Shown in pieces: positions 6,134 to 6,140 of a stretch of 6,140 nt of DNA. Each line of letters starts with the position of its first letter. Position 1 is the first letter of the stretch. The stretch comes from Oscillospiraceae bacterium (lineage in GTDB: Bacteria > Bacillota > Clostridia > Oscillospirales > Oscillospiraceae): the NCBI GenBank assembly GCA_017624645.1, contig JAGAMQ010000038.1, positions 1 to 6,140 of the forward strand, written 5' to 3'. The notes beneath the pieces were generated by a model. It saw only the letters and a program-made list of their open reading frames with translations, was not told the origin of the DNA and made no database searches. Made by a program: the position numbers and the translations under genes.

Positions 6134-6140
6134 CTATGCC

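Overview
The window (about 55-58% G+C by eye) reads as ordinary bacterial chromosome from a Gram-positive Clostridia-type organism, most likely an Oscillospiraceae-like gut lineage. That placement is inferred from AGGAGG-type ribosome binding sites, sigma-A promoters with 17-bp spacers, intrinsic terminators, a short membrane-bound FtsH and an EF-G-like GTPase of the EF-G2 type. I see no insertion sequence, CRISPR array, tRNA, rRNA or phage gene.

Layout. On the minus strand, read from right to left: (i) rlmB, a 23S rRNA 2'-O-ribose methyltransferase (3914-3132); (ii) 14 bp further on, a 699-codon membrane protein (3117-1018) closed by a strong intrinsic terminator (1004-971); (iii) after a promoter and a hairpin-rich leader (872-769), the first 256 codons of an EF-G-like translational GTPase that runs off the left edge (768-1). 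On the plus strand, divergent from rlmB, is ftsH (4107-5999), the membrane AAA+ zinc protease. It is followed by 140 bp of closely packed hairpins with at least one good terminator (6115-6133).

The most interesting gene is the 699-aa protein. I read it as a degenerate P1B-type ATPase (a pseudo-pump). The 4+2+2 membrane topology, the TM6 proline, the GxGxxG nucleotide-domain signature and the TGD motif all lie in the right order and spacing. However, the DKTGT phosphorylation loop is reduced to DHTDL, the GDGxND motif is gone, the actuator domain is cut to about 58 residues without TGES, and the metal-binding CPC is VPA. It also carries a 170-residue acidic Glu/Pro/Gln-rich tail encoded partly by a short tandem repeat. 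It is co-oriented with rlmB and probably co-transcribed.

Functional theme. The two enzymes and the GTPase are housekeeping genes: ribosome maturation (rlmB), translation (EF-G-like) and membrane protein quality control (ftsH). The divergent rlmB/ftsH spacer (3915-4106) carries a recognisable promoter for each side. Two non-coding stretches hold mutually exclusive RNA hairpins that might be regulatory: the leader of the EF-G-like gene and the region downstream of ftsH.
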